Below are positions 50,210-57,649 of a stretch of 64,000 nt of DNA, piece after piece. The stretch is from Comamonas thiooxydans (GTDB lineage: Bacteria > Pseudomonadota > Gammaproteobacteria > Burkholderiales > Burkholderiaceae_C), in NCBI RefSeq assembly GCF_000964545.1, contig NZ_BBVD01000003.1, positions 124,001-188,000 of the forward strand, written 5' to 3'. Both the position numbers and the translations under genes were made by a program. Under the pieces are notes generated by a model. It was not told where the DNA came from and did no database searches. It saw only the letters and a program-made list of their open reading frames with translations. Within the stretch, counting starts at the first letter, position 1; every line of letters starts with the position of its first letter.

Positions 50210-51985
50210 TCAAACCACTGCCAGCCAGTCCCGCACCTGCTCGGCGGGCATGGCGCGCGAATGCAGCCAGCCCTGGAAAAACTCGCAGCCGATGTCGCGC
50301 AGCAGCTGCAGCTGATCGAGTTCTTCGACACCTTCGGCCACGACCTCCAGATCCAGCGCATGGGCCATATGCACAATGCCGCCCATCAGCCGGTCCCGAC
50401 AAGGCGAGGGAAACAGAAACTCCCGCCCCAGCTTGACGCGCTGCAGCGGCAGATATTGCAGATAGGCCAATGACGAATGGCCGGTGCCGAAATCATCCAG
50501 CGCAATCGTTACTCCCAGCCGCGCTAGAGCCTGCAGCACTTCGCTCCCCTGAGCGGGATTGATCATGGCCTGGGATTCGGTTACCTCCAGCTCCAGCCAT
50601 TGCGGCGGTACCTGATAGCGCTGCAAACAGCTGCTGACCTGCTCGACCAGATTCACCTGCCGCAGTTGATAGGCAGAAAGATTGACCGCTACCCGCAACG
50701 GCGTACCTGCCTTGAGCCACAAAGCGATCTGCTTGCAGGCTGCGTCGAGCACATAGTTGCCCAGAGCCACGATCTGGCCCGAGGCCTCGGCCACCGGGAT
50801 AAAGCGCGCCGGACTGACATTGCCCAGCAAGGGATCATGCCAGCGCAGCAAGGCCTCCACAGCCACCACTGCGGCACTCTCGACCTTGACCTGAGGCTGG
50901 TAATGCAGTTGCAAGCCACCATAGCTGAGCGCCATGCGCAAGCGCTCGGCCAGTTGCACGCGTTCGGCCATTTCCTTGCCCATGGCGGGTTCGAAAAACA
51001 CCGCATGGCCGCGCCCCTGGCCCTTGGCGCTGTACATGGCCATATCGGCAAAGCGCATCAGGTCGTCGCCGGTCTGCGCATCGTCGGGATAAAGGGCAAT
51101 GCCCACGCTGGCACCAAAATCCAGCGCCAGCCCGTCATGCTTGAAGGGGATGGAGAGCGCCGCCAGTATCTGCTCGCTCCAGAAACGGGCCCGGGCCGCA
51201 TTCTCACCCACCAGCAGCACCATGAATTCGTCGCCACCCAGGCGTGCCAGAGCACCCTCGCTGCGCAGCTGGGACTTCAGCCGCCTGGCGACCTCCCGCA
51301 GCAGTTGATCGCCTGCGGCATGGCCGTAGCCGTCATTGATGGCCTTGAAGTTGTCGAGATCAAGTTGCAGCAGGGCCAGTGCTTCGCCGTCGGCCTGCGC
51401 CAGCTTGAGTTGCTCCTGCAGCTCCTGGCCGAATTGCCAGCGATTGTTGAGGCCGGTCAAGGTGTCCTTGGTAGCCTGGAACTTCAGGCGTTGCTGCATC
51501 TGATGCAGCTCCGTCACATCGCGCACAAAGGCTATGGCCAGACCTTTGTCGTCATCGCCAAAATAGCCAAGAGCAATGTCCACCGGCACGGCATTGCCCT
51601 GCTTGCGCTGCAGCCACAGCACGCCGCCCAGCCCCATGGGCCGGCGCGATGGCTGGGCGAAGTAGCTGCGCAGGTAATGGCCATGCCCGGCCTGAAACTC
51701 GGGCGGCAGCAGCATGTCCAGCGCCTGCCCTTCGAGCTCGCCGCGCCCGTAGCCTGAAATGGCCTGCATGGCGGCATTGGCCGTCACGATGTTACCGTTG
51801 CGGTCCACCAGCAAAATGCCGTCCGGAGCGGCATCCAGCGCCTGCTGCTCACGCCGGCTCAGCATGACGGAAAGACTCACCCCCTCCTGCCAGGCCGACA
51901 TGGCCAGCCGCAGCCGGCGCTGGCAATCCGCCAGCGCTGGTTCAGACACCGGTTTGAGCATTGAAGAAAAAGGGCACTCGGCCAT
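50210..51985 (-). CDS. PAS-GGDEF-EAL cyclic-di-GMP signalling protein
   Basis: A 591-aa protein with a PAS domain (about residues 45-165), an intact GGDEF motif in ARLGGDEFMVLL and an EAL domain with VEALLRWHDP, EVTESQA, DDFGTGHSS and EVVAEGVE. Both synthesis and hydrolysis of c-di-GMP are possible. In the EAL domain the usual KID..F segment reads VKLGREF, keeping the lysine but losing the aspartate. No membrane segment is seen, so it is cytosolic. ATG 51985 has TGGAG upstream and is preferred over the longer frame to 52030. It is convergent with the preceding operon. Confidence 0.92.
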   Translation of the reverse strand: MAECPFSSMLKPVSEPALADCQRRLRLAMSAWQEGVSLSVMLSRREQQALDAAPDGILLVDRNGNIVTANAAMQAISGYGRGELEGQALDMLLPPEFQAGHGHYLRSYFAQPSRRPMGLGGVLWLQRKQGNAVPVDIALGYFGDDDKGLAIAFVRDVTELHQMQQRLKFQATKDTLTGLNNRWQFGQELQEQLKLAQADGEALALLQLDLDNFKAINDGYGHAAGDQLLREVARRLKSQLRSEGALARLGGDEFMVLLVGENAARARFWSEQILAALSIPFKHDGLALDFGASVGIALYPDDAQTGDDLMRFADMAMYSAKGQGRGHAVFFEPAMGKEMAERVQLAERLRMALSYGGLQLHYQPQVKVESAAVVAVEALLRWHDPLLGNVSPARFIPVAEASGQIVALGNYVLDAACKQIALWLKAGTPLRVAVNLSAYQLRQVNLVEQVSSCLQRYQVPPQWLELEVTESQAMINPAQGSEVLQALARLGVTIALDDFGTGHSSLAYLQYLPLQRVKLGREFLFPSPCRDRLMGGIVHMAHALDLEVVAEGVEELDQLQLLRDIGCEFFQGWLHSRAMPAEQVRDWLAVV

Positions 51986-52211
51986 ACACGGACTCCAGAT
52001 ATCCACTCTGGCGTCCCTGCGTGCAGCCACTTCCCATGCTGCATCAACGGCCTACATGCCCAACTCTAGACGAGTCGGATCGAGCCTTGCCAAGTGTTTG
52101 AAGTCGCTCACTATGCGCGCGACATCGCATGCTCTCCTTGCGCTATATCAAACGCCAACATGTAACAATAAATTTCAAAACCCGAGGCCAATGCCGCCGA
52201 TGGCGACCGCT

Positions 52212-52826
52212 TCAGCCCAGCAGTGCCTTCACGTCCTGAGTCAGCAACTGCGGCCCCGCGCCGTAGCGCTCGTACACGCGCAAGCGGCCCTGGGGATCGA
52301 AAAGATAGGTACCGGCCGAATGATCGAGGGTGTAAGTTCCGTCAACCTTGCCTGGCACCTTCTTGAAGAAAATCTTGAAATCCTTGGCCACGGCAGCAAT
52401 CTCCTCTACCGTACCGCTGAGCCCCACAAAGCTCTCATCGAAGTTGGCCAGATAGGCCTTGAGCACCTCAGGCGTATCACGCTCGGGGTCCAGCGACACA
52501 AACACGGCCTGCAGCTTGTCGCCATCGGCTCCCAGCGCCTGCTTGACTTCAAGCAACTCCTGCAGCGTGGTGGGGCAGACATCGGGGCACTGGGTGTAGC
52601 CGAAGAACACGGCCACCACCTTGCCCGAGAAGTCCTTGAGACTGCGCTTTTTTCCGTGGACATCGGTGAGCGGAATGTCCTTGGCGTAGTCTGCACCCGT
52701 CACATCCACGCCCTGAAACTTGGGCTTGCTATCGTCCTTGCAGCCAGTCAATGTCAATGTGGCCGCACCGGCCAGTGTTGCGGCGCCTAAAGCGCCGAGT
52801 ACGCGCAGCGCACCTCGTTTATCCAT
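52212..52826 (-). CDS. SCO1/SenC-family copper chaperone lipoprotein
   Basis: A 204-aa thioredoxin-fold protein with a lipoprotein signal (LTGC lipobox near residue 29), the copper-binding CPDVCP in GYTQCPDVCPTTLQE and the third ligand His in TLDHSAGTYLFDP. SCO proteins deliver copper to, or reduce the CuA site of, cytochrome oxidase subunit II. It is the last gene of the oxidase cluster and starts 6 bp after ctaB. Confidence 0.94.
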   Translation of the reverse strand: MDKRGALRVLGALGAATLAGAATLTLTGCKDDSKPKFQGVDVTGADYAKDIPLTDVHGKKRSLKDFSGKVVAVFFGYTQCPDVCPTTLQELLEVKQALGADGDKLQAVFVSLDPERDTPEVLKAYLANFDESFVGLSGTVEEIAAVAKDFKIFFKKVPGKVDGTYTLDHSAGTYLFDPQGRLRVYERYGAGPQLLTQDVKALLG

Positions 52827-52832
52827 GATCGG

Positions 52833-53756
52833 TCAGGCCAGGTAATGATCCACCAGCAGCGCGGCAAACAGCAGGCTCAGATGGATCAGGGAAAAGCGGA
52901 AGGTCTTGCGTGCCAGCGCATCCGAGTAGTTGCGCAGCAGTGCCCAACCATAACCGCAAAAGCCCAACCCCAGAATCACTGCGGCAAAAAGGTAGAGATA
53001 GCCGCTCATGCCCACCACAAAAGGCAGCAGACAGCCGGCGAACAGCACCAGGGTATAGAGAAACACCTGCAGCCGCGTGAAGGCATTGCCATGCGTGACC
53101 GGCAGCATGGGCAGACCGGCGCGGCGGTAATCCTCCACTCGGTACAGCGCCAGCGCCCAGAAATGCGGCGGCGTCCAGAGAAAGATGATGAGAAAAAGCA
53201 GCAGGGCTTCATGCCCTACCTGTCCCGTCATCGCCGCCCAGCCCAGAACGGGCGGCATGGCACCCGATGCCCCGCCGATGACAATGTTCTGCGGCGTCAG
53301 GGGTTTGAGCACCAGGGTGTAGATCACGGCGTAGCCGATGAAGGTGGCCAGCGTCAACCATAGCGTGAGCACGTTCACGGCCAGCAGCAAGATGGCGGCC
53401 CCTGCGGCGCACAGCAAGGCCGAAAACAGCAAGGCCTGGGAATGCGAGAGCTCGCCGCGTGCCGTGGGCCGCCAGGCCGTGCGCTTCATGCGCGCATCGA
53501 TGCTGCGCTCGACCAGGCAGTTGAAGGCTGCTGCCGCCGCAGCCACCAGCCAGATACCGGCACAGGCCACCAGCATGCGGCCCCAGTCCTGCCAGCCGGG
53601 AACGCCCGGCACGGCCAGCACCATGCCGATGAAGGCGCAAAAGACGATGAGCTGCACCACCTTGGGCTTGGTCAGCGCGTGGTACTGCGCCCAGCGCGAA
53701 GCAGCAGTTCCTGCCGCCGAAGCAGCGCCTTTCAATTCCGAGATTTCTGCCTGCAT
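52833..53756 (-). CDS. ctaB: Protoheme IX farnesyltransferase (heme O synthase)
   Basis: A 307-aa inner-membrane UbiA-type prenyltransferase with about nine helices. LTKPKVVQLIVF, the substrate-binding loop SIDARMKRTAWRPTARGELS and GGASGAMPPVLGWAAMTG are visible. CtaB adds a farnesyl group to heme b to give heme O, the precursor of the heme A used by the aa3 oxidase coded here. A ctaA gene for the next step is not in the window. Confidence 0.95.
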   Translation of the reverse strand: MQAEISELKGAASAAGTAASRWAQYHALTKPKVVQLIVFCAFIGMVLAVPGVPGWQDWGRMLVACAGIWLVAAAAAAFNCLVERSIDARMKRTAWRPTARGELSHSQALLFSALLCAAGAAILLLAVNVLTLWLTLATFIGYAVIYTLVLKPLTPQNIVIGGASGAMPPVLGWAAMTGQVGHEALLLFLIIFLWTPPHFWALALYRVEDYRRAGLPMLPVTHGNAFTRLQVFLYTLVLFAGCLLPFVVGMSGYLYLFAAVILGLGFCGYGWALLRNYSDALARKTFRFSLIHLSLLFAALLVDHYLA

Positions 53757-53831
53757 GCGGCCCTCCTCGCTGACTGTGATTCAGATGGCTGGCAGTGCCT
53801 TGCGAAAGCAGGCTAAAGCCGGTTTCAACAC

Positions 53832-54578
53832 CTATTTGCGTGCTGCATCGGCCGTAGCCCGTCCGGCCTCGTCCCATGAGGCAGAGGCGCGCAGCAGCCG
53901 CTCCAGATCGCGCTTGGCCTTGCCGGCCGTGGCTTTGTCCATGTTTGCAGGAAAGCGCATCATCCAGTGACCCTGCGGATCGACCACATACAGATGCTCG
54001 TCCAGTGCATGCCCGACCTCGGGCTTGAGCCAGTTGTCGATGACTGTAGCGGGCACACGCAGCGTTGTGGCTTGCTCGGCAGCAGGCAGGATTTTTTCAG
54101 GCACGGGCTGCTGGTCGCTGATGAGCCAGACCCAGTCCAGCCGGTCTTTTTCGCGGCCCAGGGTTTCACGCAGCTGACGCTGCAGATAGAGATGGTCCTG
54201 ACAGCGCTGCCCGCAGGCTCCGGCACTGGTGCTGAGCAGCAGCCACTGGCCCTTGAGGCTGCTCAGATTCACGCTGCGGCCGTCCAGCGTCTGCCCCTGC
54301 ACTTCGGGCAGGCCGGGCTGCTCGGCAATCAGCTCGCCATAGCTGCGCTGCTGCGAGGGACGCAACACGTAGTAGGTGAAGTAGGAGGCCAGCACCGGCG
54401 CCGCACAGACCAGCAGCACGGCCAGCATCTTCCAGCGACCGCTTCGCGCCTGCATCTGCCGTGCCTGGCTCTGCGCGGGATCGGGCAGACTGTGGACCGC
54501 AAAGCTCAGCGGTTCATCCCTCGGGCTGCGCTGCGCGGCGGCCGGGGTAAAAGCGTCGGACGAGTTGAAACCAGACAT
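53832..54578 (-). CDS. Membrane-anchored SCO-like protein of the oxidase cluster
   Basis: About 248 aa. One transmembrane helix (WKMLAVLLVCAAPVLASYFTYYV) is followed by a periplasmic thioredoxin-like domain. It keeps a CxxxC motif as GACGQRCQDH where SCO has CPDVC, and a downstream HALDEHLYVVDPQGHWM that could supply the third ligand. So it looks like a divergent SCO or oxidase assembly factor. The likely start at 54578 makes it overlap SURF1 by 65 bp; later starts are possible. Its place between SURF1 and ctaB supports a role in oxidase maturation. Confidence 0.75.
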   Translation of the reverse strand: MSGFNSSDAFTPAAAQRSPRDEPLSFAVHSLPDPAQSQARQMQARSGRWKMLAVLLVCAAPVLASYFTYYVLRPSQQRSYGELIAEQPGLPEVQGQTLDGRSVNLSSLKGQWLLLSTSAGACGQRCQDHLYLQRQLRETLGREKDRLDWVWLISDQQPVPEKILPAAEQATTLRVPATVIDNWLKPEVGHALDEHLYVVDPQGHWMMRFPANMDKATAGKAKRDLERLLRASASWDEAGRATADAARK

Positions 54579-55326
54579 AGAGCAACACCACCAAGACACT
54601 GAGTCCGAACCACTGAAAGGCATAGCCGTAGTGCTTTTGCACACCGGCATTGATCTGCGGCCAGTCGCGCAGCAAACCTTCGCTGGCGCTGCCGCTTTGC
54701 ACCACGCTCAGAGCCAGCAGCGGCAAGCCACCTTGCTGCGCCCACAGGGCAATGTCTGCATTCTGTCGGATGCGCGACTTTTGCTCATCAGGGTCTGCCC
54801 CTCCATGGGCCGCTTCCAGCTCCATCAGTCTGGACGGCGGTGCCTCCAGCCGGCCCTCTATGCTGACCAGGCCTGAAGGCGTCTGCACCTCGGGCAGGAG
54901 CGCGCGGTCCATGAAGTTGCGTGGTGCCCAGCCACGCTGCACGACGACGACCCTGTGCCCGTGAGGCGCACTCAGTCTGAAAGGCGTGAGCACATAGAAG
55001 CCGGCTCTGCCCTGCATCTGTCGGTTGTCGAGAAAGATGGTCTGCTCGGCCAGCCACTGGCCCTGCAGTTGCACGGGTCGATGCAGCAGCGTCGCCTGTT
55101 GCGCTTGGCCGATGGATTCGGATGCCAGCCGCACTTCTGCTGCCAGTTGTGCGTTATGCCAGGGCTCCAGCGCCTGCTGGCGCGTGATGGCATCAAAGAT
55201 GGCCTGCTTCTGCGCTGCCCGGCCCAGTTGCCAAAAGCCCAGCGATGCTGTGGCGGCCACGCAGATCAAGGCCGCCGCAGAAATCAGTAGAAACCGCCAG
55301 AGGTCTGGAAATCGGGAAATGCGCAC
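54514..55326 (-). CDS. SURF1-family cytochrome oxidase assembly protein
   Basis: A 270-aa protein with the SURF1 layout: an N-terminal helix (FLLISAAALICVAATASLGFWQLGR), a periplasmic domain with WLAEQTIFLDNRQMQGRAGFYVLTPFRL and VVVQRGWAPRN, and a C-terminal helix (YAFQWFGLSVLVVLLYVWF). SURF1 assists heme A insertion into subunit I. Its start codon is only 14 bp from the start of a small gene on the other strand. Confidence 0.92.
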   Translation of the reverse strand: MRISRFPDLWRFLLISAAALICVAATASLGFWQLGRAAQKQAIFDAITRQQALEPWHNAQLAAEVRLASESIGQAQQATLLHRPVQLQGQWLAEQTIFLDNRQMQGRAGFYVLTPFRLSAPHGHRVVVVQRGWAPRNFMDRALLPEVQTPSGLVSIEGRLEAPPSRLMELEAAHGGADPDEQKSRIRQNADIALWAQQGGLPLLALSVVQSGSASEGLLRDWPQINAGVQKHYGYAFQWFGLSVLVVLLYVWFQLVRRFYPGRRAAQPEG

Positions 55327-55340
55327 CAGATAATCCGTTC

Positions 55341-55583
55341 ATGAAATTCGTGATCATTCTCGCCTTTCTCGCCATCTTGGCGAGCCTTGGCAGTGCGCTG
55401 TTCTTCATGATGCGCAGGGGCGACGGCAGCGAAAGCTCGGCGGCCGACGACGCCGAGCGCAGCCGCAAGATGTTTCGCGCCCTGGCCCTGCGCGTGGCTT
55501 TGTCGGTTGCGCTGTTTCTCTGCGTTCTGCTGGCGGCCAAGATGGGATGGATACAGCCCACGGGCTGGCAGCCCGGGCAATAG
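55341..55583 (+). CDS. DUF2909 twin-transmembrane small protein
   Basis: An 80-aa protein with two transmembrane helices (FVIILAFLAILASLGSALFFMM and LRVALSVALFLCVLLAAKMG) joined by a charged loop with an AERSRKMFRAL segment. This is the DUF2909 family, often found among oxidase assembly genes. It is on the opposite strand to the cox genes, convergent with coxC and divergent from SURF1 with only 14 bp between start codons. Function unknown. Confidence 0.8.
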   Translation: MKFVIILAFLAILASLGSALFFMMRRGDGSESSAADDAERSRKMFRALALRVALSVALFLCVLLAAKMGWIQPTGWQPGQ

Positions 55584-55621
55584 ACCGCTTTGCGTCGCGC
55601 TGGATAACGCTCCCAAAACAA

Positions 55622-55708
55622 AAGCACCTTGCGCCTTCCACTCATCGAATTCAGCATTATTTGATGCTGAAATCGATGTGGGTCATACGCAAGACGCTTC
55701 TATTTTTG
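55622..55708 (-). repeat. Dispersed stem-loop element, copy 5 (inverted)
   Basis: Read on the minus strand it has ATAGAAGCGTCTTGCGTATGA, the perfect hairpin TTCAGCAT-N6-ATGCTGAA (55650-55671) and GGAAGGCGCAAGG. With one mismatch the stem extends to ATCGA/TCGAT. It lies between the convergent DUF2909 and coxC genes and may terminate coxC. Confidence 0.55.
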
Positions 55709-55714
55709 AATGTC

Positions 55715-56599
55715 TTACATCCAGTACACGAGGATGTAGAGAAAGACCCAGACCACGTCCACAAAGTGCCAGTACCAGGCCGCGCCTTCGAAGCCGAAGT
55801 GGTGCTTGTCGGTAAAGTCGCCCTTCATCAGGCGGATGGTGATGAAGAACAGCATCAGCATGCCCACCAGCACGTGGAAGCCGTGAAAGCCCGTCAGCAT
55901 GTAGAAGGTCGAACCGAAAACACCGGAGTTGAGCTTGAGGTTGTAGTCGTTGTAGAGATGGTGGTACTCGTAGCCCTGCACGCAGAGGAAGACAAAGCCC
56001 AGAATCACCGTCATCCACATGAAGCTGATGCAGCGCGCGCGGTTGTTGATCTGCAGCGCATGGTGGGCGATGGTCAGCGTCACGCCCGAGCTCAGCAGCA
56101 GCGCCGTGTTGATGGTAGGCAGCCAGAACGGGCCCACGGTCTTGAAGGGCTCGACAATATTCGCGGGCGACGCCGTGGCACCGGGGGCCACACTGGGCCA
56201 CACGGCCTGAAAGTTGGGCCACAGCAGCTCGTTGGCCAGGCTGCCCAGTGCCGGCACCGAGTGCGCGCGAGCCCACCACAGCGCAGTGAAGAAGGCGCCG
56301 AAAAACATCACCTCCGAGAAGATGAACCAGCTCATGCTCCAGCGGTAGGACAGGTCGATCTTGCGGCTGTTGAGCCCGGCCTCGCTTTCGCGCGCTGCAT
56401 CGCGGAACCAGACGAACAGCACGGCCAGCCACCAGACCAGACCGACGAACAGGGAATACATTCCCCATTCGTGACCATTGATCCAGGTGCCTGCGCCCAG
56501 AATCACAAAGAACAGACCGATGGCCGCCATCACGGGATGGCTGGATTCGGCTGGCACATAGTAGTAAGGGGTTGCGCCCTGCGGGGTTGCACTCATCAC
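55715..56599 (-). CDS. ctaE: Cytochrome c oxidase subunit III
   Basis: A 294-aa membrane protein with seven or so helices. Family segments are MSWFIFSEVMFFGAFFTALWWAR, LLLSSGVTLTIAHHAL, GSTFYMLTGFHGFHVLVGMLML and the closing WYWHFVDVVWVFLYILVYW. Subunit III supports proton uptake and stability of the aa3 oxidase. It is preceded by the DUF2970 and ctaG genes on the same strand. Confidence 0.96.
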   Translation of the reverse strand: MMSATPQGATPYYYVPAESSHPVMAAIGLFFVILGAGTWINGHEWGMYSLFVGLVWWLAVLFVWFRDAARESEAGLNSRKIDLSYRWSMSWFIFSEVMFFGAFFTALWWARAHSVPALGSLANELLWPNFQAVWPSVAPGATASPANIVEPFKTVGPFWLPTINTALLLSSGVTLTIAHHALQINNRARCISFMWMTVILGFVFLCVQGYEYHHLYNDYNLKLNSGVFGSTFYMLTGFHGFHVLVGMLMLFFITIRLMKGDFTDKHHFGFEGAAWYWHFVDVVWVFLYILVYWM

Positions 56600-56684
56600 T
56601 CGGCTCCTGACTCTGTTGATCGTTGTTTTGACCGACGCTCCACTATCACTTGCACTGCATTCGCCACACCTGTTTCAGCCAAGG

Positions 56685-56882
56685 CTAAACGACCAGGTTG
56701 ACGATCCATATCAACGCTAATACCAAGGCAAAAATCGCCACCAGCCCCACGGCAATCACATGCAGCGGCGTGATGCTGGCGAAATCCTTTTCGTACTCCT
56801 TACCCTTGCGTACGCCCAGCATGGCCCAGGCGACGGCAACAATGCTGCGCCAGAATCCGGTCTTCTTGACGTCCTGAGTCAT
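56685..56882 (-). CDS. DUF2970 small membrane protein
   Basis: A 65-aa protein, starting MTQDVKKTGFWRSIVAVAWAMLGVRK, with one C-terminal transmembrane helix (HVIAVGLVAIFALVLALIWIVNLVV). This is the DUF2970 pattern seen in betaproteobacterial cox operons. Its ATG overlaps the ctaG stop by 4 bp, so it is translationally coupled to ctaG. The longer frame to 57029 runs inside ctaG in another frame and is not used. Likely a minor oxidase assembly or accessory protein. Confidence 0.85.
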   Translation of the reverse strand: MTQDVKKTGFWRSIVAVAWAMLGVRKGKEYEKDFASITPLHVIAVGLVAIFALVLALIWIVNLVV

Positions 56883-57493
56883 GAACTGCCTCCGGGCGTG
56901 ACGACCGCAGCCGTGCTGGCATCGGGCGCTGCCGGGGTCTTGCCGCCGACCTCGAAGAATGTGTAGGACAGCGTGATGGTCTTCACATCCTTGGAGATGC
57001 GCGGATCGATGACGAAGGCCACCGGCCATTCACGCTTCTCGCCGGGCTCCAGCGTGTACTGCGAAAAGCAGAAGCACTCCAGCTTGTTGAAGAAGGCCGT
57101 GGCCTGGCGCGGTGCATAGCTGGGGATGGCCTGGGCGGCCATGCGCCGGTTCTGCACGTTCTGGAACTCATACATCACCGTGGCCAGCTCGCCGGGGTGA
57201 ACCTGCACCGAACGCATGGCCGGCTTGAAGTCCCAGGGACCGCGAGCATTGGCATCGAACTCCACGGTGATGGTGCGGCTGGTGTCGATCTGGCTGTTGG
57301 GCGGAAGCTTCACGTCGCGGCCCGCCACGCCGGCGCCGGGCACCTGCTTTTCGGACAGCGACAGGATGTTGATGCCCGTCAGCTCGCAGATATGCTTGTA
57401 GATGGGTATCAGCACATAGCCAAACGCAAACATGCCCAGGGCAACGATCGCCAGCTTGCCCACCATCTTCGCGTTTTCCTTGGCTATGCTCAC
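56879..57493 (-). CDS. ctaG: Cytochrome c oxidase assembly protein CtaG (Cox11)
   Basis: A 204-aa copper-delivery protein for the CuB site of subunit I. An N-terminal helix (LAIVALGMFAFGYVLIPIY) anchors a periplasmic beta domain, and the copper motif is ECFCFSQYTLEPGE. The GTG at 57493 has GGAGGAG upstream and is my choice of start; the TTG at 57532 overlaps the preceding 36-aa gene. Confidence 0.93.
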   Translation of the reverse strand: MSIAKENAKMVGKLAIVALGMFAFGYVLIPIYKHICELTGINILSLSEKQVPGAGVAGRDVKLPPNSQIDTSRTITVEFDANARGPWDFKPAMRSVQVHPGELATVMYEFQNVQNRRMAAQAIPSYAPRQATAFFNKLECFCFSQYTLEPGEKREWPVAFVIDPRISKDVKTITLSYTFFEVGGKTPAAPDASTAAVVTPGGSS

Positions 57494-57528
57494 CTCAAGC
57501 TCCTCCACTCGGTTGCCATCGGGCTGCC

Positions 57529-57639
57529 TCAATGCAGCCAGGCCATCTTCACCACAAAGCCGATAAAGAACACGGCAGCCGTGGAGGCCAGGATCAGCCC
57601 CAGCCTCAGGTTGTTCTTGCGTTGCTCCTGTGTCGTCAT
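57529..57639 (-). CDS. Cytochrome oxidase small assembly protein (36 aa)
   Basis: A tiny gene between ctaD and ctaG: MTTQEQRKNNLRLGLILA, then a single transmembrane helix (STAAVFFIGFVVKMAWLH). GAGGAGG lies eight bases before the ATG. It matches the short protein usually annotated as cytochrome oxidase small assembly protein in betaproteobacteria. Confidence 0.8.
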   Translation of the reverse strand: MTTQEQRKNNLRLGLILASTAAVFFIGFVVKMAWLH

Positions 57640-57649
57640 ACGCGCCTCC

